From Nostocales cyanobacterium (GTDB taxonomy: Bacteria; Cyanobacteriota; Cyanobacteriia; Cyanobacteriales; Nostocaceae): a stretch of 49,404 nucleotides of DNA. The notes under the pieces are model-generated. The model was not told the origin of the DNA, did no database searches, and saw only the letters and a list, made by a program, of their open reading frames with translations. The position numbers and the translations under genes are program-made. The DNA lies in NCBI GenBank assembly GCA_004292695.1, contig RDXV01000015.1, positions 1 through 49,404 on the forward strand, written 5' to 3'. How positions within the stretch are numbered: position 1 is the stretch's first letter; each line of letters opens with the position of its first letter. Shown one piece after another: positions 16,531 to 27,095 of this stretch.

Positions 16531-17271
16531 CTACGTTAAAAGTAAATTTGTAATTGTACTAATTAAATCTTCTTTTGCTGCTTCTAATTCCATTGTTTGT
16601 AAACAACCTGATGCAGCTAACTCTTTGCATCGTTCATCAGTAACATCACCATGTAAAGCAGAGGCTAGTTTGTCTGCGGTTCTCCCACTACCAGCAATTA
16701 CCATCACCAACCGCCCAGCACAAACGCTATTTACCGCATCAACAAAAGTAATTTCACCACCATTAATGAGGACTGTAAGTGAAGGCGCACCATTAGCTAA
16801 AAGCGTTGCTACCTCTACTATCCAGGGAGATTCATCACCCCAATTACTACCAGGAACTAGAACAAAATGAGTATGATTTGCTTCTAGCGGTGTAGCATCC
16901 TCACTTAAAATATCCGTTTGTTCAGGTAAAATTACCTTAGCTCTGGGGGCTACACCAATCAGGGGAAAGTCTGCATTAATTTGATTATGGGCTTTACCAA
17001 TTAATTTCATCACACCTGCATCAGTACCACCATCTACCACATAGGCATTTAATCTTTGAGCGACTGGCGCTAATACTTCTACAAATAAATTTTCGATCCG
17101 CAAAAAGTCCGCTTCACTGATCTGACTAGCACCTCCTACTATTACTAAAACAGGACGGGAATTACTTAGCCCTAATTGTGCTAAAGCCTGGGGTAATTCC
17201 GTCGCTTCAGATACCGTAACTGCCTCTGCTGGTTGCTTGGGATTTAAAGTTAGACTGAAAAAATTGACCAT
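16531..17271 (-). CDS. SLOG-superfamily, LSDAT-like nucleotide-ligand protein
   Basis: The 246-aa protein has features of the Rossmann-like LSDAT branch of the SLOG superfamily (related to the TRPM sensor domain): a first strand and glycine loop RPVLVIVGGAS, a second loop VVDGGTDAGVMKLIG, then FPLIGVAP and THFVLVPGSNWGDESPWI. SLOG domains bind or process nucleotide-derived ligands and are common in bacterial stress and conflict systems. The assignment is from motif recall and not a search. It is a single-domain, soluble protein, on the opposite strand to its neighbours. Confidence 0.68.
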   Translation of the reverse strand: MVNFFSLTLNPKQPAEAVTVSEATELPQALAQLGLSNSRPVLVIVGGASQISEADFLRIENLFVEVLAPVAQRLNAYVVDGGTDAGVMKLIGKAHNQINADFPLIGVAPRAKVILPEQTDILSEDATPLEANHTHFVLVPGSNWGDESPWIVEVATLLANGAPSLTVLINGGEITFVDAVNSVCAGRLVMVIAGSGRTADKLASALHGDVTDERCKELAASGCLQTMELEAAKEDLISTITNLLLT

Positions 17272-17563
17272 TTATTTTGAAGTGGAACTTGTGAAAATTT
17301 TAAATGTTTAGCCTACTAAATTTCTTTGTCGTCAATAGTAATCCTATCAATATATCTATGTGTCTATGGATTAATTTGTCTATAGATTAAACAAAGTTTT
17401 ACAAAATCAGGAATTACACAAAAATCCTACTGCTTTCTGCTATGTTAATCCAAATAAATAACTATGTAGATTCTTAAATAACTACAGTATATTGCTTGTA
17501 ATAGCTGATAAACTATAAGTAATTTTACAGTCAACCCACTTTTATTATCAGTAAAATCCCGTT

Positions 17564-20500
17564 GTGCATCACCATCAAAAGTTTGCTTACCGTCAGCTTG
17601 GATTGCTGCTGGCACAAGGAACTATCATCCAGATAGCTGTATTATCTCTATTCACTGGCAATCCTGGCCTAGCACAAATCACGCCTGATACCACATTGGG
17701 CAATCAAAACTCCCGTGTGACAACTGGTGTCAATATTAAAGGTAATAGCACTGACTTAATTGAAGGTGGTTTCCAAAGGGGTAGCAACCTGTATCACAGT
17801 TTTTCAGAGTTTAATGTTAATAATGGGCAAAGAGTTTATTTTGCCAACCCTATAGGCATTGATAATATTTTAAGTAGAGTTACAGGCAGTAACCCTTCTC
17901 ATATTTTCGGGACTTTGGGCGTAAATGGGGCAGCGAATTTATTTTTGCTTAACCCCAAAGGAATTATTTTTGGACCAAATGCCCAGTTAGATATTGAAGG
18001 TTCATTTTTGGCTACCACCGCTGACAGTTTTGTATTTCCTGATGGTAGCGAATTTAGCGCCACTAATCCCCAAACACCCCCACTGTTAACCATGAGTGTA
18101 CCAGTAGGTGTACAGTTTGGTTCACAGCCAGCAGAAAATATTAGTATTACTAATCAAGGAAATTTGCTAACAGGCAAAGATTTAACATTAAATGCGGGAA
18201 ATTTAGATTTACAAGGAACACTTCAAGCTGGTGGGAATTTAACATTAAAAGCGCAGGAAAATTTAAAAATTACAGATAGCGCAACTAATCCTTTTATTGC
18301 CGCAGCGGGTGGTAATTTGCTGGTGCAAGGTAATGATAAAGTAGATATTTATGCCTTAAATCACCCAAATAGTGGTTTTTACGCTGGTGGCAATATCGTA
18401 TTAAAATCTGAAAATACCATTAGCAGCGATGCACATTTTGGGGCTGGTGGTAATTTTCGGGTAGAAAAATTGAATGGCGAATTAGGTAATATATTTAGTC
18501 CTAATGATCCCATAATTCGTGCTACTGGGGATGTGAGTTTTGATAGCTACAAAGGTGCATCTTTGCATATTCTGGCAGGTGGAAGTGTCAATATTGCCGG
18601 TGACATTGACATTACTGGTGTAGACAATACAGATAATTCTCTTCAAGAAATAGTTACATTATCCGATGGAACAACAATAGATATTGATGGTAGTCAAACA
18701 CCAACATTAGATATTAGAGCCGGGGTAGATGCTAATTATATTGGTACTGCTACATCTGATTTCCTTGGTGGATTCCATCCACAAAATCCCACAATAACTA
18801 ATAATCCCACAAATGCAAATATTAATATTAATGGAAATATTAAAAATCCAGGAGGATTGATATTTTTAACCAATCAATATCGCCCTAATCTAAATTTATC
18901 AGGAAACATCATCACCAAGGAAATAGAATCTGGTATCAGAAACTTTGTTGACGAAAACAGGATAGATGTTGGTAATGGGGGGGATACCATTATTGAATCC
19001 AAAGGAGATATCACAGTCACTAAAATATATTCTGGTTTAAGAAATGTTAGTGGCAATACAGGAAATGCAGGTGATGTTATTTTTCACGCCACTGATAATA
19101 TTAGAGTAGGTGCAACAGATCCAAATAATCCCAGTTTTGAAGGTGCGATAAATGCTTCTATCCTGGCCGCCCCTAGAAGCACCTCAAGTAATAGGGATGA
19201 AAAATACAATTCAGGAAATTCAGGAAACATTCAAGTTACCAGCACCAGAGGAAATATCACCGTTGTAGGGGGTTTATTTACAAACTCAACTGCTTCTGGG
19301 AGTACAGCAGGTGATACAGGAGATATTAAATTACAGGCACGTCAAGGAAAGGTTGAAGTTACTGCTAACCAATCCGGTGCGATTGTAACACGAACTAGCG
19401 CCAGCGATGGCCACACTCCAAGTTTTTGGGATACTACTGGAAATGCCGGAGATATTACAATTGATGCTAAAGTTATTACAATTAAAGGTAGAGAAAATAA
19501 TCAAAATAGCCGCGATATTACAAGTGAATCTACATTAACAGGGTTATCGGGAAAAATTACATTTAACAGTCAAACTCCCCTAGAATTAAATAACCTCACA
19601 ATTGGCACGGATGCACGGAATGGTAAGGGTGGCGATATTGAAATCATTGCTCCTGCATTAACTTTAGGAAACACCAAAATTAGTACAAAAACTGTTGGTA
19701 AAGGTGATGCAGGAAATATTAAAATAATTACCGAAGGTTCGGTGTTATTAAAGGAGAATTCGGAAATTAATACTAATAGTAGTAAGAATGAAAATGACCT
19801 TTTGAATTTTTTAAACATTCCAGGAGCAGCAGGAAATATAATCATTGATGCTACTGAACAAGTATCTATTTTCAACAGTAGCAAACTTTCTAGTCAAGGA
19901 AATATTTCTGGAAATATTCAAATTAAGGCAAGAAAATTTTTACTGGATAATTCGGAAATTAATACTAATAGTAATGCCAATGAAGATGACTTTTTCAGTA
20001 TTTTCAATAATTCAGGATCAGGAAATATAATCATTGATGTGTCTGAACAAGTATCTATTCTCAACAATAGCAAACTTTCTAGTCAAGGTATCATCTCTGG
20101 GAATCTTGACATTAAAACAGGAAGTTTGTTTTTGGATAATTCAAACATAAATACTGATAGTATTACCACGAAAAATGATTTTTCTGGTTTTTTTGATTAT
20201 TTATCATCCGCAGGAAATATAATAATTAATGCGATTAATCAAGTATCAATGAAAGATAGCGAAATCTCCAATAAAGGTAATTTTGGCAATATTGACATTG
20301 AGACAGGTAACTTGTTTTTGAATAATTCAGAAATTAATACTAGCAGCAAAGCGAATCCAGATGATTTTTTCAGTTCTATAAAATTTGCAGGAAATATAAT
20401 TATTGATACTAATGACACAGTATCTATGCTCAATAACAGTAAAATTTTTAGTCAAGGAACTATTTCTGGAATTCTTGTAATTAAGACAGGTAACTTGTTT

Positions 20501-22246
20501 TTGGATCATTCAGAAATCAACACTGATAGTAAGCCTCCTGAAAATGAGTTCTTCAATTTTTTAGATTTTTTATCATCCGCAGGAAAGATCAACATTTCTG
20601 CTATCAATCAAGTATCTCTGAAAGATAGTAAAATCTCAAATGGAGGTAATTTTGGAGCTATTGGAATTGCCACAAATAACTTGTTTGTGAATAATTCAGA
20701 AGTCAATACTAATAGTAATGGTTTATCATCCGCAGGAAATATAAACATTAATGCTAATGACCAAATATCTCTTGATAGCAGTAAGATATTTAGTCAGGGA
20801 AATAACGGCTACATTGATATTTTAACAAACAGCTTGTCTTTGACTGATGGCGCTCAAATTAACTCCAGTCTGGTTGGTACAGGAGAGAAAGTAGGTTCTG
20901 TTTCTATTATTGCCAAAGATAGTTTATTACTTGAGGGAAATTTGAACCTTAAAAATACGGAAGTGAATACGGATGTGAATACAGAAATTAAACAGACGGG
21001 TATTTTCACCCAAATTAGTCCAGGAAGTGAATTGTTTGACTCCCAGGGTAAAGGTAATATTACAATTAATACGGATAAGTTAATTATTAATGATGATGCT
21101 CGTATTTCCGCAGATAGTTATGGAAAAGGTAATGCAGGTAATGTCAAAGTCAATGCAGAAAAGATTGAGTTAACAAATGAGGGAAGAATTATCAGCGTTG
21201 TTAGAGAAAACGCCGATGGTAATAGTGGAAATATTGAAATTAATAGTAGTAATCTTGCTGTTACAGATACCGCACGTATATCTGTGAGTAATTTAAGTAC
21301 AGGAGATGCTGGCAGTATCAAAATCAATGCTTCAGAATCAGTTTTTTTGGCTCAACAGGGTCGGGTTTCCAGTAGTGTGAGAAGCACAGGTACAGGGAAA
21401 AGTGGAAGTATTGATATTGAAACTAACTTCTTAACTGCTGACGAAGGAACAATAGAAGTCCGAAATCAAGGTCAAGGGGATGCTGGGGATATTACTATTA
21501 AAACAAATAATTTGCTACTGCGTCGCCAAAGTAAAATTACTGCTAACGCAGGTTCTACAAATAATCCTGGTAATGGTGGTAGTATCACGATTAATGCCAA
21601 GGAAGGATTTGTGATCGCAGTGCCATCAGAAGATAGTGATATTATTGCCAATGCTTTTGGTGGTAGAGGCGGCAGGATTAAGATTACTGCTAACCGCGTT
21701 TTCGGATTTCAAAACCAGGAAAATTTGACTTCAGAACAATTGATGCAAGTTAACGAAAATGGCATCAGTGACATTAGTGCCAGTTCCGATGTAGGTAAAA
21801 ATGGACAAGTATCGCTGAACACTCTCAATGTTGATCCTACTCAGGGGCTTACGACACTGCCAACAAATTTAGTAGATACTTCTGGATTAATTGCTCAAGA
21901 GTGCAGTAGTAACAGTAATGTTGCCCAGGAAAAAAGTGAGTTTGTGATTACTGGACGTGGTGGACTACCTCCTAGTCCTGATGATACTCTCAAGGCTGGA
22001 GTGATTTCCCCGGCATGGGTGGTAAATAATACTGAAAATGGTAGTAATAATTCTGCCAGTGTGACGGGGACGAATTTACAGGAATTACCAAGAAATGATT
22101 CTGATACCTTGGTGGAAGCGGTGGGTATGGTACGCAATGCAAATGGAGAAATTGTGTTTACTGCTCAACCAACAACGGCTACAGAGATACATTCGGGGCG
22201 ATCTAGTCAGGTTTGTCATCTTGTGCAAGGAGATGTGAAACCATGA
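17564..22246 (+). CDS. Two-partner secretion exoprotein (filamentous haemagglutinin family TpsA)
   Basis: The 1560-aa protein begins (GTG start) with a signal peptide ending near GLAQ (about residue 37). The TPS secretion domain follows (about 40-270): ITPDTTLGNQNSRV, LYHSFSEFNVNNGQRVYFANP and NLFLLNPKGIIFGPNAQLD. The rest is beta-helix sequence rich in GNI/NNS repeats. Residues about 725-1090 contain six imperfect copies of a roughly 64-residue unit starting SEINTNS. The C-terminus has the cyanobacterial signature FVITGRGGLPPSPDDTL and ISPAWVV. It is exported by the TpsB porin encoded next, with a 4-bp ATGA overlap. The role is probably adhesion or surface interaction; no toxin C-terminal domain is seen. 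Confidence 0.94.
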   Translation: MHHHQKFAYRQLGLLLAQGTIIQIAVLSLFTGNPGLAQITPDTTLGNQNSRVTTGVNIKGNSTDLIEGGFQRGSNLYHSFSEFNVNNGQRVYFANPIGIDNILSRVTGSNPSHIFGTLGVNGAANLFLLNPKGIIFGPNAQLDIEGSFLATTADSFVFPDGSEFSATNPQTPPLLTMSVPVGVQFGSQPAENISITNQGNLLTGKDLTLNAGNLDLQGTLQAGGNLTLKAQENLKITDSATNPFIAAAGGNLLVQGNDKVDIYALNHPNSGFYAGGNIVLKSENTISSDAHFGAGGNFRVEKLNGELGNIFSPNDPIIRATGDVSFDSYKGASLHILAGGSVNIAGDIDITGVDNTDNSLQEIVTLSDGTTIDIDGSQTPTLDIRAGVDANYIGTATSDFLGGFHPQNPTITNNPTNANININGNIKNPGGLIFLTNQYRPNLNLSGNIITKEIESGIRNFVDENRIDVGNGGDTIIESKGDITVTKIYSGLRNVSGNTGNAGDVIFHATDNIRVGATDPNNPSFEGAINASILAAPRSTSSNRDEKYNSGNSGNIQVTSTRGNITVVGGLFTNSTASGSTAGDTGDIKLQARQGKVEVTANQSGAIVTRTSASDGHTPSFWDTTGNAGDITIDAKVITIKGRENNQNSRDITSESTLTGLSGKITFNSQTPLELNNLTIGTDARNGKGGDIEIIAPALTLGNTKISTKTVGKGDAGNIKIITEGSVLLKENSEINTNSSKNENDLLNFLNIPGAAGNIIIDATEQVSIFNSSKLSSQGNISGNIQIKARKFLLDNSEINTNSNANEDDFFSIFNNSGSGNIIIDVSEQVSILNNSKLSSQGIISGNLDIKTGSLFLDNSNINTDSITTKNDFSGFFDYLSSAGNIIINAINQVSMKDSEISNKGNFGNIDIETGNLFLNNSEINTSSKANPDDFFSSIKFAGNIIIDTNDTVSMLNNSKIFSQGTISGILVIKTGNLFLDHSEINTDSKPPENEFFNFLDFLSSAGKINISAINQVSLKDSKISNGGNFGAIGIATNNLFVNNSEVNTNSNGLSSAGNININANDQISLDSSKIFSQGNNGYIDILTNSLSLTDGAQINSSLVGTGEKVGSVSIIAKDSLLLEGNLNLKNTEVNTDVNTEIKQTGIFTQISPGSELFDSQGKGNITINTDKLIINDDARISADSYGKGNAGNVKVNAEKIELTNEGRIISVVRENADGNSGNIEINSSNLAVTDTARISVSNLSTGDAGSIKINASESVFLAQQGRVSSSVRSTGTGKSGSIDIETNFLTADEGTIEVRNQGQGDAGDITIKTNNLLLRRQSKITANAGSTNNPGNGGSITINAKEGFVIAVPSEDSDIIANAFGGRGGRIKITANRVFGFQNQENLTSEQLMQVNENGISDISASSDVGKNGQVSLNTLNVDPTQGLTTLPTNLVDTSGLIAQECSSNSNVAQEKSEFVITGRGGLPPSPDDTLKAGVISPAWVVNNTENGSNNSASVTGTNLQELPRNDSDTLVEAVGMVRNANGEIVFTAQPTTATEIHSGRSSQVCHLVQGDVKP
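19750..20830. repeat. Six imperfect internal repeats in tpsA
   Basis: The unit encodes S(E/N)(I/V)NTxS, an acidic linker, AGNIII(D/N)A..QVS, a SK(L/I)(S/F)SQG-type turn and a short ILxIKTGNLFLDN-type strand. Five units are close to 64 residues; the sixth lacks part of the linker. Length variation between units suggests slippage or recombination within the gene. Confidence 0.8.
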
Positions 22247-24006
22247 AGCGACTAAATGGGCGACTAAATAGGCGATCGCCTCATCTCTATCTAGATTATT
22301 CACATCCAATGTATAAATTATTCCTAGTTACCGGGTTAACTTTGGGTATTTATTCACAACCCCTGGCGGCTCAAGAAGCTCCCATAGAAGTAAAACCACC
22401 TTCCATACAACCATTACCCCAACCCGAACCGCTCCCAGAACTACCACCCCCAGAACAACTACTACCCACCACACCCCAGTCACCAACTCAACCGGAAGTA
22501 AATCCACAAACTTTAGCGGAAACCTTGATTGTAGAAAGGTTTGAGTTTGTGGGAAACACTGTGTTTAGCAATGAAGAATTGGCGAAGGTGACAGATCCTT
22601 ACCGCAAACGCTCAATTACTTTTAATGACTTACTCCAACTGCGATCAGAACTGACCCAATTATATATAGATAGAGGCTATGTCACTTCTGGGGTAATTAT
22701 TCCCCCGCAAACGGTGAAGGGTGGGGTAGTGGTATTGCAGGCCGTAGAAGGAACTTTAGAAAAAATCAATGTTACAGGTACAAACCGCCTCAACCCCAAC
22801 TATATCCGCGATCGCCTAGCAATTGCAGCGGGTAAACCACTATCACGCGATCGCCTATTGGCAGGACTGCAACTATTACAATTAGATCCTTTAATTGAAA
22901 GTATATCCACAGATTTACAAGCCGGTATCCGTCCCGGTACTAACATATTAGAAGTTAAAGTTACCGAAGCTGATACCTTTAGCACTCAACTAACCTTAGA
23001 TAACCAAGGCAGTCCTAGTGTGGGCAGTTTTCGCCGTCGTATCAATCTTACCGAAGCTAATTTATTAGGACGAGGAGATAGTTTAAGTTTAGGTTACACC
23101 AATACTGATGGTAGTAATGGCTTTGATATTAGCTATAATCTACCAGTGAATGCACGTAACGGTAAGTTGATTTTTAACTATGGCAACACTAACAGTAATT
23201 TGATTGAGCGTCCGTTTAACTCCTTGGATATTAATTCTCAGTCCCAATACTACGAGTTAACCTACCGTCAACCCCTGGGAAAAACTCCCTACCATGAGTT
23301 TGCTTTAGGACTTACCATCAGTCACCAGACAAGTCAAACATTTTTAGGTTTTGACAACATTGGCGCGTTTCCTCTAGCGGTTGGTGCTGATGACGAAGGT
23401 AAAACAAAAGTTTCAGCGATCCGATTTTTTCAAGAGTGGACTCAAAGTAGTAGCCAACAAGTTATAGCAGCGCGATCGCAATTTAGTTTCGGTGTGGGTA
23501 TTTTCGACGCGACAATTAATGACGATGCACCGGATAGCCGTTTTTTTAGCTGGCGTGGCCAAGCCCAGTGGTTGCGTCAATTAGCCCCTGATACTTTACT
23601 GTTACTGCAAACTGATATGCAATTAGCCGATAGACAACTGTTAGGACTGGAAGAATTTGGTATTGGTGGTTCAGGGAGTGTGCGCGGATACCGTCAAGAT
23701 CAATTGTTGACAGCTAACGGTATACAAGCAAAGGCAGAACTTCGTTTACCAGTGCTACGAGGTTCTCAAGGAGTGTTGCAAATTACGCCTTTTGTGGATA
23801 TTGGTACTGGCTGGAATCATGAGGGTGAAAATCCTCATCCTAATACTTTAATGGGTACGGGTATGGGTTTACTGTGGCGATATGGTGATAATTTCACTGC
23901 TCGTTTAGATTGGGGTATTCCCCTGAAATCTGTTAAATCTCAAACTGATAATAATTCATGGCAAGAAAATGGTTTGTATTTTTCTGTGAATTATAGTCCT
24001 TTTTAA
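22243..24006 (+). CDS. Two-partner secretion outer-membrane transporter (TpsB, ShlB/FhaC family)
   Basis: The start is ATG 22243, overlapping the tpsA stop (ATGA); ATG 22309 would begin directly at the signal peptide MYKLFLVTGLTLGIYS..AQ. A proline-rich linker follows, then two POTRA domains (VERFEFVGNTVFSNEEL..., KINVTGTNRLNPNYI...), and a C-terminal Omp85-type 16-stranded barrel with the GIGGSGSVRGY-type VRGY motif. It recognises the TPS domain of TpsA in the periplasm and passes it across the outer membrane. Overlap with tpsA indicates coupled translation. Confidence 0.95.
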   Translation: MKRLNGRLNRRSPHLYLDYSHPMYKLFLVTGLTLGIYSQPLAAQEAPIEVKPPSIQPLPQPEPLPELPPPEQLLPTTPQSPTQPEVNPQTLAETLIVERFEFVGNTVFSNEELAKVTDPYRKRSITFNDLLQLRSELTQLYIDRGYVTSGVIIPPQTVKGGVVVLQAVEGTLEKINVTGTNRLNPNYIRDRLAIAAGKPLSRDRLLAGLQLLQLDPLIESISTDLQAGIRPGTNILEVKVTEADTFSTQLTLDNQGSPSVGSFRRRINLTEANLLGRGDSLSLGYTNTDGSNGFDISYNLPVNARNGKLIFNYGNTNSNLIERPFNSLDINSQSQYYELTYRQPLGKTPYHEFALGLTISHQTSQTFLGFDNIGAFPLAVGADDEGKTKVSAIRFFQEWTQSSSQQVIAARSQFSFGVGIFDATINDDAPDSRFFSWRGQAQWLRQLAPDTLLLLQTDMQLADRQLLGLEEFGIGGSGSVRGYRQDQLLTANGIQAKAELRLPVLRGSQGVLQITPFVDIGTGWNHEGENPHPNTLMGTGMGLLWRYGDNFTARLDWGIPLKSVKSQTDNNSWQENGLYFSVNYSPF

Positions 24007-24039
24007 TTTAGTTTTTATTTTAAGTAGTCATTTAGGAGA

Positions 24040-24150
24040 GGGAACAGGGAACAGATAAGAACTACAGGAATTTTTATTTCTTTCCATTTATTCCCAAAAA
24101 CTTAATTTAATTTAATTTAATTTAATTTAATTAATTTTGTGTAGGTACTT
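24040..24150. repeat. Simple repeats between tpsB and the CHAT gene
   Basis: A short GGGAACA array is followed by a pentamer TTTAA array (about 24098-24135). The pentamer is the one clear non-heptamer tandem repeat in the window. It lies in the leader of the next gene. Confidence 0.8.
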
Positions 24151-24170
24151 AGTTTTTAATTTAGGGTTGC

Positions 24171-26798
24171 ATGATGATGATCAGATTGAAAAAATGGAAA
24201 TGGAAACAAGTCCAAAAGTTATGGTACAGTGTTTTGGCTTGTTTGACGACTTTATTATATATTTTGGTTGTTCCTGTCATTGCTAATGATGGAAAAAATC
24301 AAGGTTTAACTACATCGGTGGTTACTGTTTCTTCTCCACAACTAACTGCTAAAAATCTTTATCTGTCGGGGCGGTTTGCAGAGGCAGTGAAGTTATTAGA
24401 ACAAGCCTATAAAACAACAGATGATCCGGTAGAAAAGGCGGTAATTCTGAGTAATTTGGCTCTCAATTTCCAACAGTTAGGAAATATTAATCAGGCAACA
24501 GAAGCAATTGAAGAGGCGATCGCCATTTTCCAAAAAATTCCTCAGTCACCAAAAAATCTACCAGTTTGGGCGCAAGTTTGGGATGTGAAAGGTAATCTAG
24601 AATTGGCTAAGGGTAAAGCTGATGTCGCTTTATCATCTTGGGAAAAGTCCGCTTCATTCTATCAACAATTAAACGACAGTGATAGAGCTACTCTCGCCCA
24701 AATTAACCAAGCACAAGCATTACAAAGTTTAGGACTATATCGCCGAGAAATTACTTTACTCCAAAATTTGACTAAGAACTTAGAAAAAGAACCAGATTCT
24801 TTAACTAAAGCTGCTGGTTTTCGTAATTTGGGTGAGGCTTTGGCTTTGGCTGGTAATATTCAAGAAGCACAAAAACATTTACAAACCAGTCTGGAAATTG
24901 CCCAAAAACTACAATCATCAGCAGCAATTTCTAAATCTTATCTGAGTTTGGGAAATCTTTTTTATGTTCCCGGTGGCAGCACAGAACAAAAAAATACTGC
25001 TCTGAGTTTTTACGAAAAAGCGGCTATTTCAGCGACTTCTGTAAATGAAAAAATACCAGCCCAACTTAACAGGTTACGTCTATTCATTGATTTGGAAAAA
25101 TGGGAAGCAGCTAAGGCATTATATCCCGAAATTCAAAGTCAAATTACTGAATTACCCCTGGGACGTTCTGCTATTTATGCTCAGGTAAATTTAGCGCAAC
25201 GCCTTCTAGAAATGAGGCAAAAATTCCCTGCACCTAATCCAGAAACAATTGGTAAAATTCTGGCTGTGGCAAATCAGCAAGCGCAACAATTACAAGATGT
25301 CCGTTCACAGTCTTTTGTGTTAGGTAATTTGGGACATTTATATGAGTTGTCTCAACAATGGTCAATAGCTGAAGATTTAACTAGACAAGCACTCAATTTA
25401 TCCCAGTCTATTCAAGCTCCAGATATCGCCTATCGTTGGTATTGGCAAATGGGGCGTATTTTTTGTCAAGGTAAAACCAATTGTGAACAGGGAAATATTA
25501 AAGAGGCGATCGCATCTTATAGCCAAGCTTTTAATACTTTACAAACTATTCGTGGTGATTTGATTGCTACTAATAAAAACGTGCAGTTTTCTTTTCGAGA
25601 AACGGTAGAACCTGTATATCGTCGTTTGGTAGATTTATTATTGCAATCATCAGTATCCAGCCAAAAAAATCTCATCCAAGCTCGAAATGTGATTGAATCT
25701 CTACAAGTGGCAAAACTGCAAAATTATTTACAGCAATCTTGTGAGGATTCTCAATTAGAACTTGATCAGGTAATTGATTCTCAAGACAAAACATCAGCGG
25801 TGATTTATGCAATTATTTTAAATAACCGTTTAGAAGTTATTCTCAAGCGACCCAATCAACAACTTAGTCATTATACTACTTCATCACAAGAGAAAATTGA
25901 GGAAGTTGTCAGCCGCCTATATGAAAATCTGCAAGAAGTGGGTAGTTATCCAGAAGTGCAAGAAGATGGTCAATTAGTCTATAACTGGCTAATTAAACCA
26001 ATGGAAAACGAACTCAAAAACAGCAACATCAAGAATTTGATCTTTGTCTTGGATGGACCATTAAGAAAAATTCCTATGGCTGGTTTGTATGATGGTGAAA
26101 AATATTTAGTTGAGAAATATTCTGTATCTCTAGCTTTGGGTTTACAAGTGCGTGAACCAAAACCTTTAAACAGATCAAATATGAAAGTTTTGGCTGCTAG
26201 TTTGACTGAACCACCCAATAATCAAGAAGTTTCTGGTTTTTCTGCCCTACCAAATGTAGCGGTGGAAGTGAAGGAAATCAAAAATACGGGATTAGCTGTT
26301 AATTGGATTGCTGAAAAAGAATTTACCACACAAAACTTTAACCAAAAGCTGAATAGTTCTAATTTTGATGTTGTACATTTAGCAACTCATGGTTTGTTTG
26401 GTGCAGATAGAGAAAATACTTTTGTGGTGACGGCAGATGGTAAGTTGAAGATAGATGATTTTGATCAATTGTTTAGTAACCAAAGGGAAAACCGCAATCA
26501 TAAAATTGAGTTGTTGCTTTTGAGTGCTTGTCAAACAGCTACAGGTAATGATCAAGAAGTCATGGGTATTGCGGGAACTACAGTACAAGCTGGTGCTAGT
26601 AGTGCGATCGCCAGTTTATGGGATCTAGACGATGAAGCCAGTGTTCCCTTTATGAAAGAATTTTATCAAAATTTAGGAAAACCAAATGTTAGCCGAGCCG
26701 AAGCCCTACGTTTAGCACAACAATCTTTACTCAAAAACCCTGAGTATGATCACCCTCGTTATTGGGCCCCCTATGTTTTAGTAGGTAGTTGGCTGTGA
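24171..26798 (+). CDS. Exported TPR-CHAT protein (caspase-like putative protease)
   Basis: The 875-aa protein has an N-terminal membrane/signal segment (LWYSVLACLTTLLYILVVPVIA, cleavage plausible after residue 41), then tetratricopeptide repeats (about 55-480; for example LYLSGRFAEAVKLLEQAYK and NLALNFQQLGNINQATEAIEEA). A CHAT domain follows (about 600-875) with the catalytic dyad H740 in HLATHG and C787 in LLSACQTA, and the C-terminal YWAPYVLVGSWL. CHAT domains are caspase-like cysteine peptidases. In cyanobacteria such genes often accompany TPS exoproteins, so it may process or control TpsA. It is co-directional with tpsB after a 165-bp gap. Confidence 0.93.
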   Translation: MMMIRLKKWKWKQVQKLWYSVLACLTTLLYILVVPVIANDGKNQGLTTSVVTVSSPQLTAKNLYLSGRFAEAVKLLEQAYKTTDDPVEKAVILSNLALNFQQLGNINQATEAIEEAIAIFQKIPQSPKNLPVWAQVWDVKGNLELAKGKADVALSSWEKSASFYQQLNDSDRATLAQINQAQALQSLGLYRREITLLQNLTKNLEKEPDSLTKAAGFRNLGEALALAGNIQEAQKHLQTSLEIAQKLQSSAAISKSYLSLGNLFYVPGGSTEQKNTALSFYEKAAISATSVNEKIPAQLNRLRLFIDLEKWEAAKALYPEIQSQITELPLGRSAIYAQVNLAQRLLEMRQKFPAPNPETIGKILAVANQQAQQLQDVRSQSFVLGNLGHLYELSQQWSIAEDLTRQALNLSQSIQAPDIAYRWYWQMGRIFCQGKTNCEQGNIKEAIASYSQAFNTLQTIRGDLIATNKNVQFSFRETVEPVYRRLVDLLLQSSVSSQKNLIQARNVIESLQVAKLQNYLQQSCEDSQLELDQVIDSQDKTSAVIYAIILNNRLEVILKRPNQQLSHYTTSSQEKIEEVVSRLYENLQEVGSYPEVQEDGQLVYNWLIKPMENELKNSNIKNLIFVLDGPLRKIPMAGLYDGEKYLVEKYSVSLALGLQVREPKPLNRSNMKVLAASLTEPPNNQEVSGFSALPNVAVEVKEIKNTGLAVNWIAEKEFTTQNFNQKLNSSNFDVVHLATHGLFGADRENTFVVTADGKLKIDDFDQLFSNQRENRNHKIELLLLSACQTATGNDQEVMGIAGTTVQAGASSAIASLWDLDDEASVPFMKEFYQNLGKPNVSRAEALRLAQQSLLKNPEYDHPRYWAPYVLVGSWL

Positions 26799-27095
26799 TG
26801 AAGAATTTAGAATTTAGAATTTAGAATGAAGAATTGAGGAGTCAGGGTAAAAAAATTAGTTCTTTATTTATTCTCTGAACTCCTCTATCTCTTTGTTCGC
26901 ACAGCGTGGTGCTGCCAATCTCCTGACTCCATTAAATTCCTGTTGTTAAATAAATAGAAAAGATGGTAATATTCACTTAGTCAATTCATGTCCTCACTAC
27001 TCTACTCATAGTTATATCACTGATACGCAAGTGATATTAAAATATCATAAGTAAATTTACTTATCAAGACTAGCATCTACACATTTATAGTAATT
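26799..27095. other. Intergenic region before the TIR gene
   Basis: It contains a short AATTTAG heptamer array (about 26803-26825) and CTCCTGACTCC-type repeat fragments. A promoter for the TIR/CHASE2 gene may lie near 27000-27060, but no consensus is convincing. Confidence 0.4.

Noticed and set aside
16487..16870. Plus-strand 127-codon frame
   Set aside because: It is antisense to the SLOG-like gene, whose own frame has clear nucleotide-binding motifs.
17564..22246. Contact-dependent inhibition (CdiA) toxin
   Set aside because: The exoprotein has a TPS domain but ends with the common cyanobacterial C-terminal signature and no toxin domain; no CdiI-like small gene follows, since tpsB overlaps directly.
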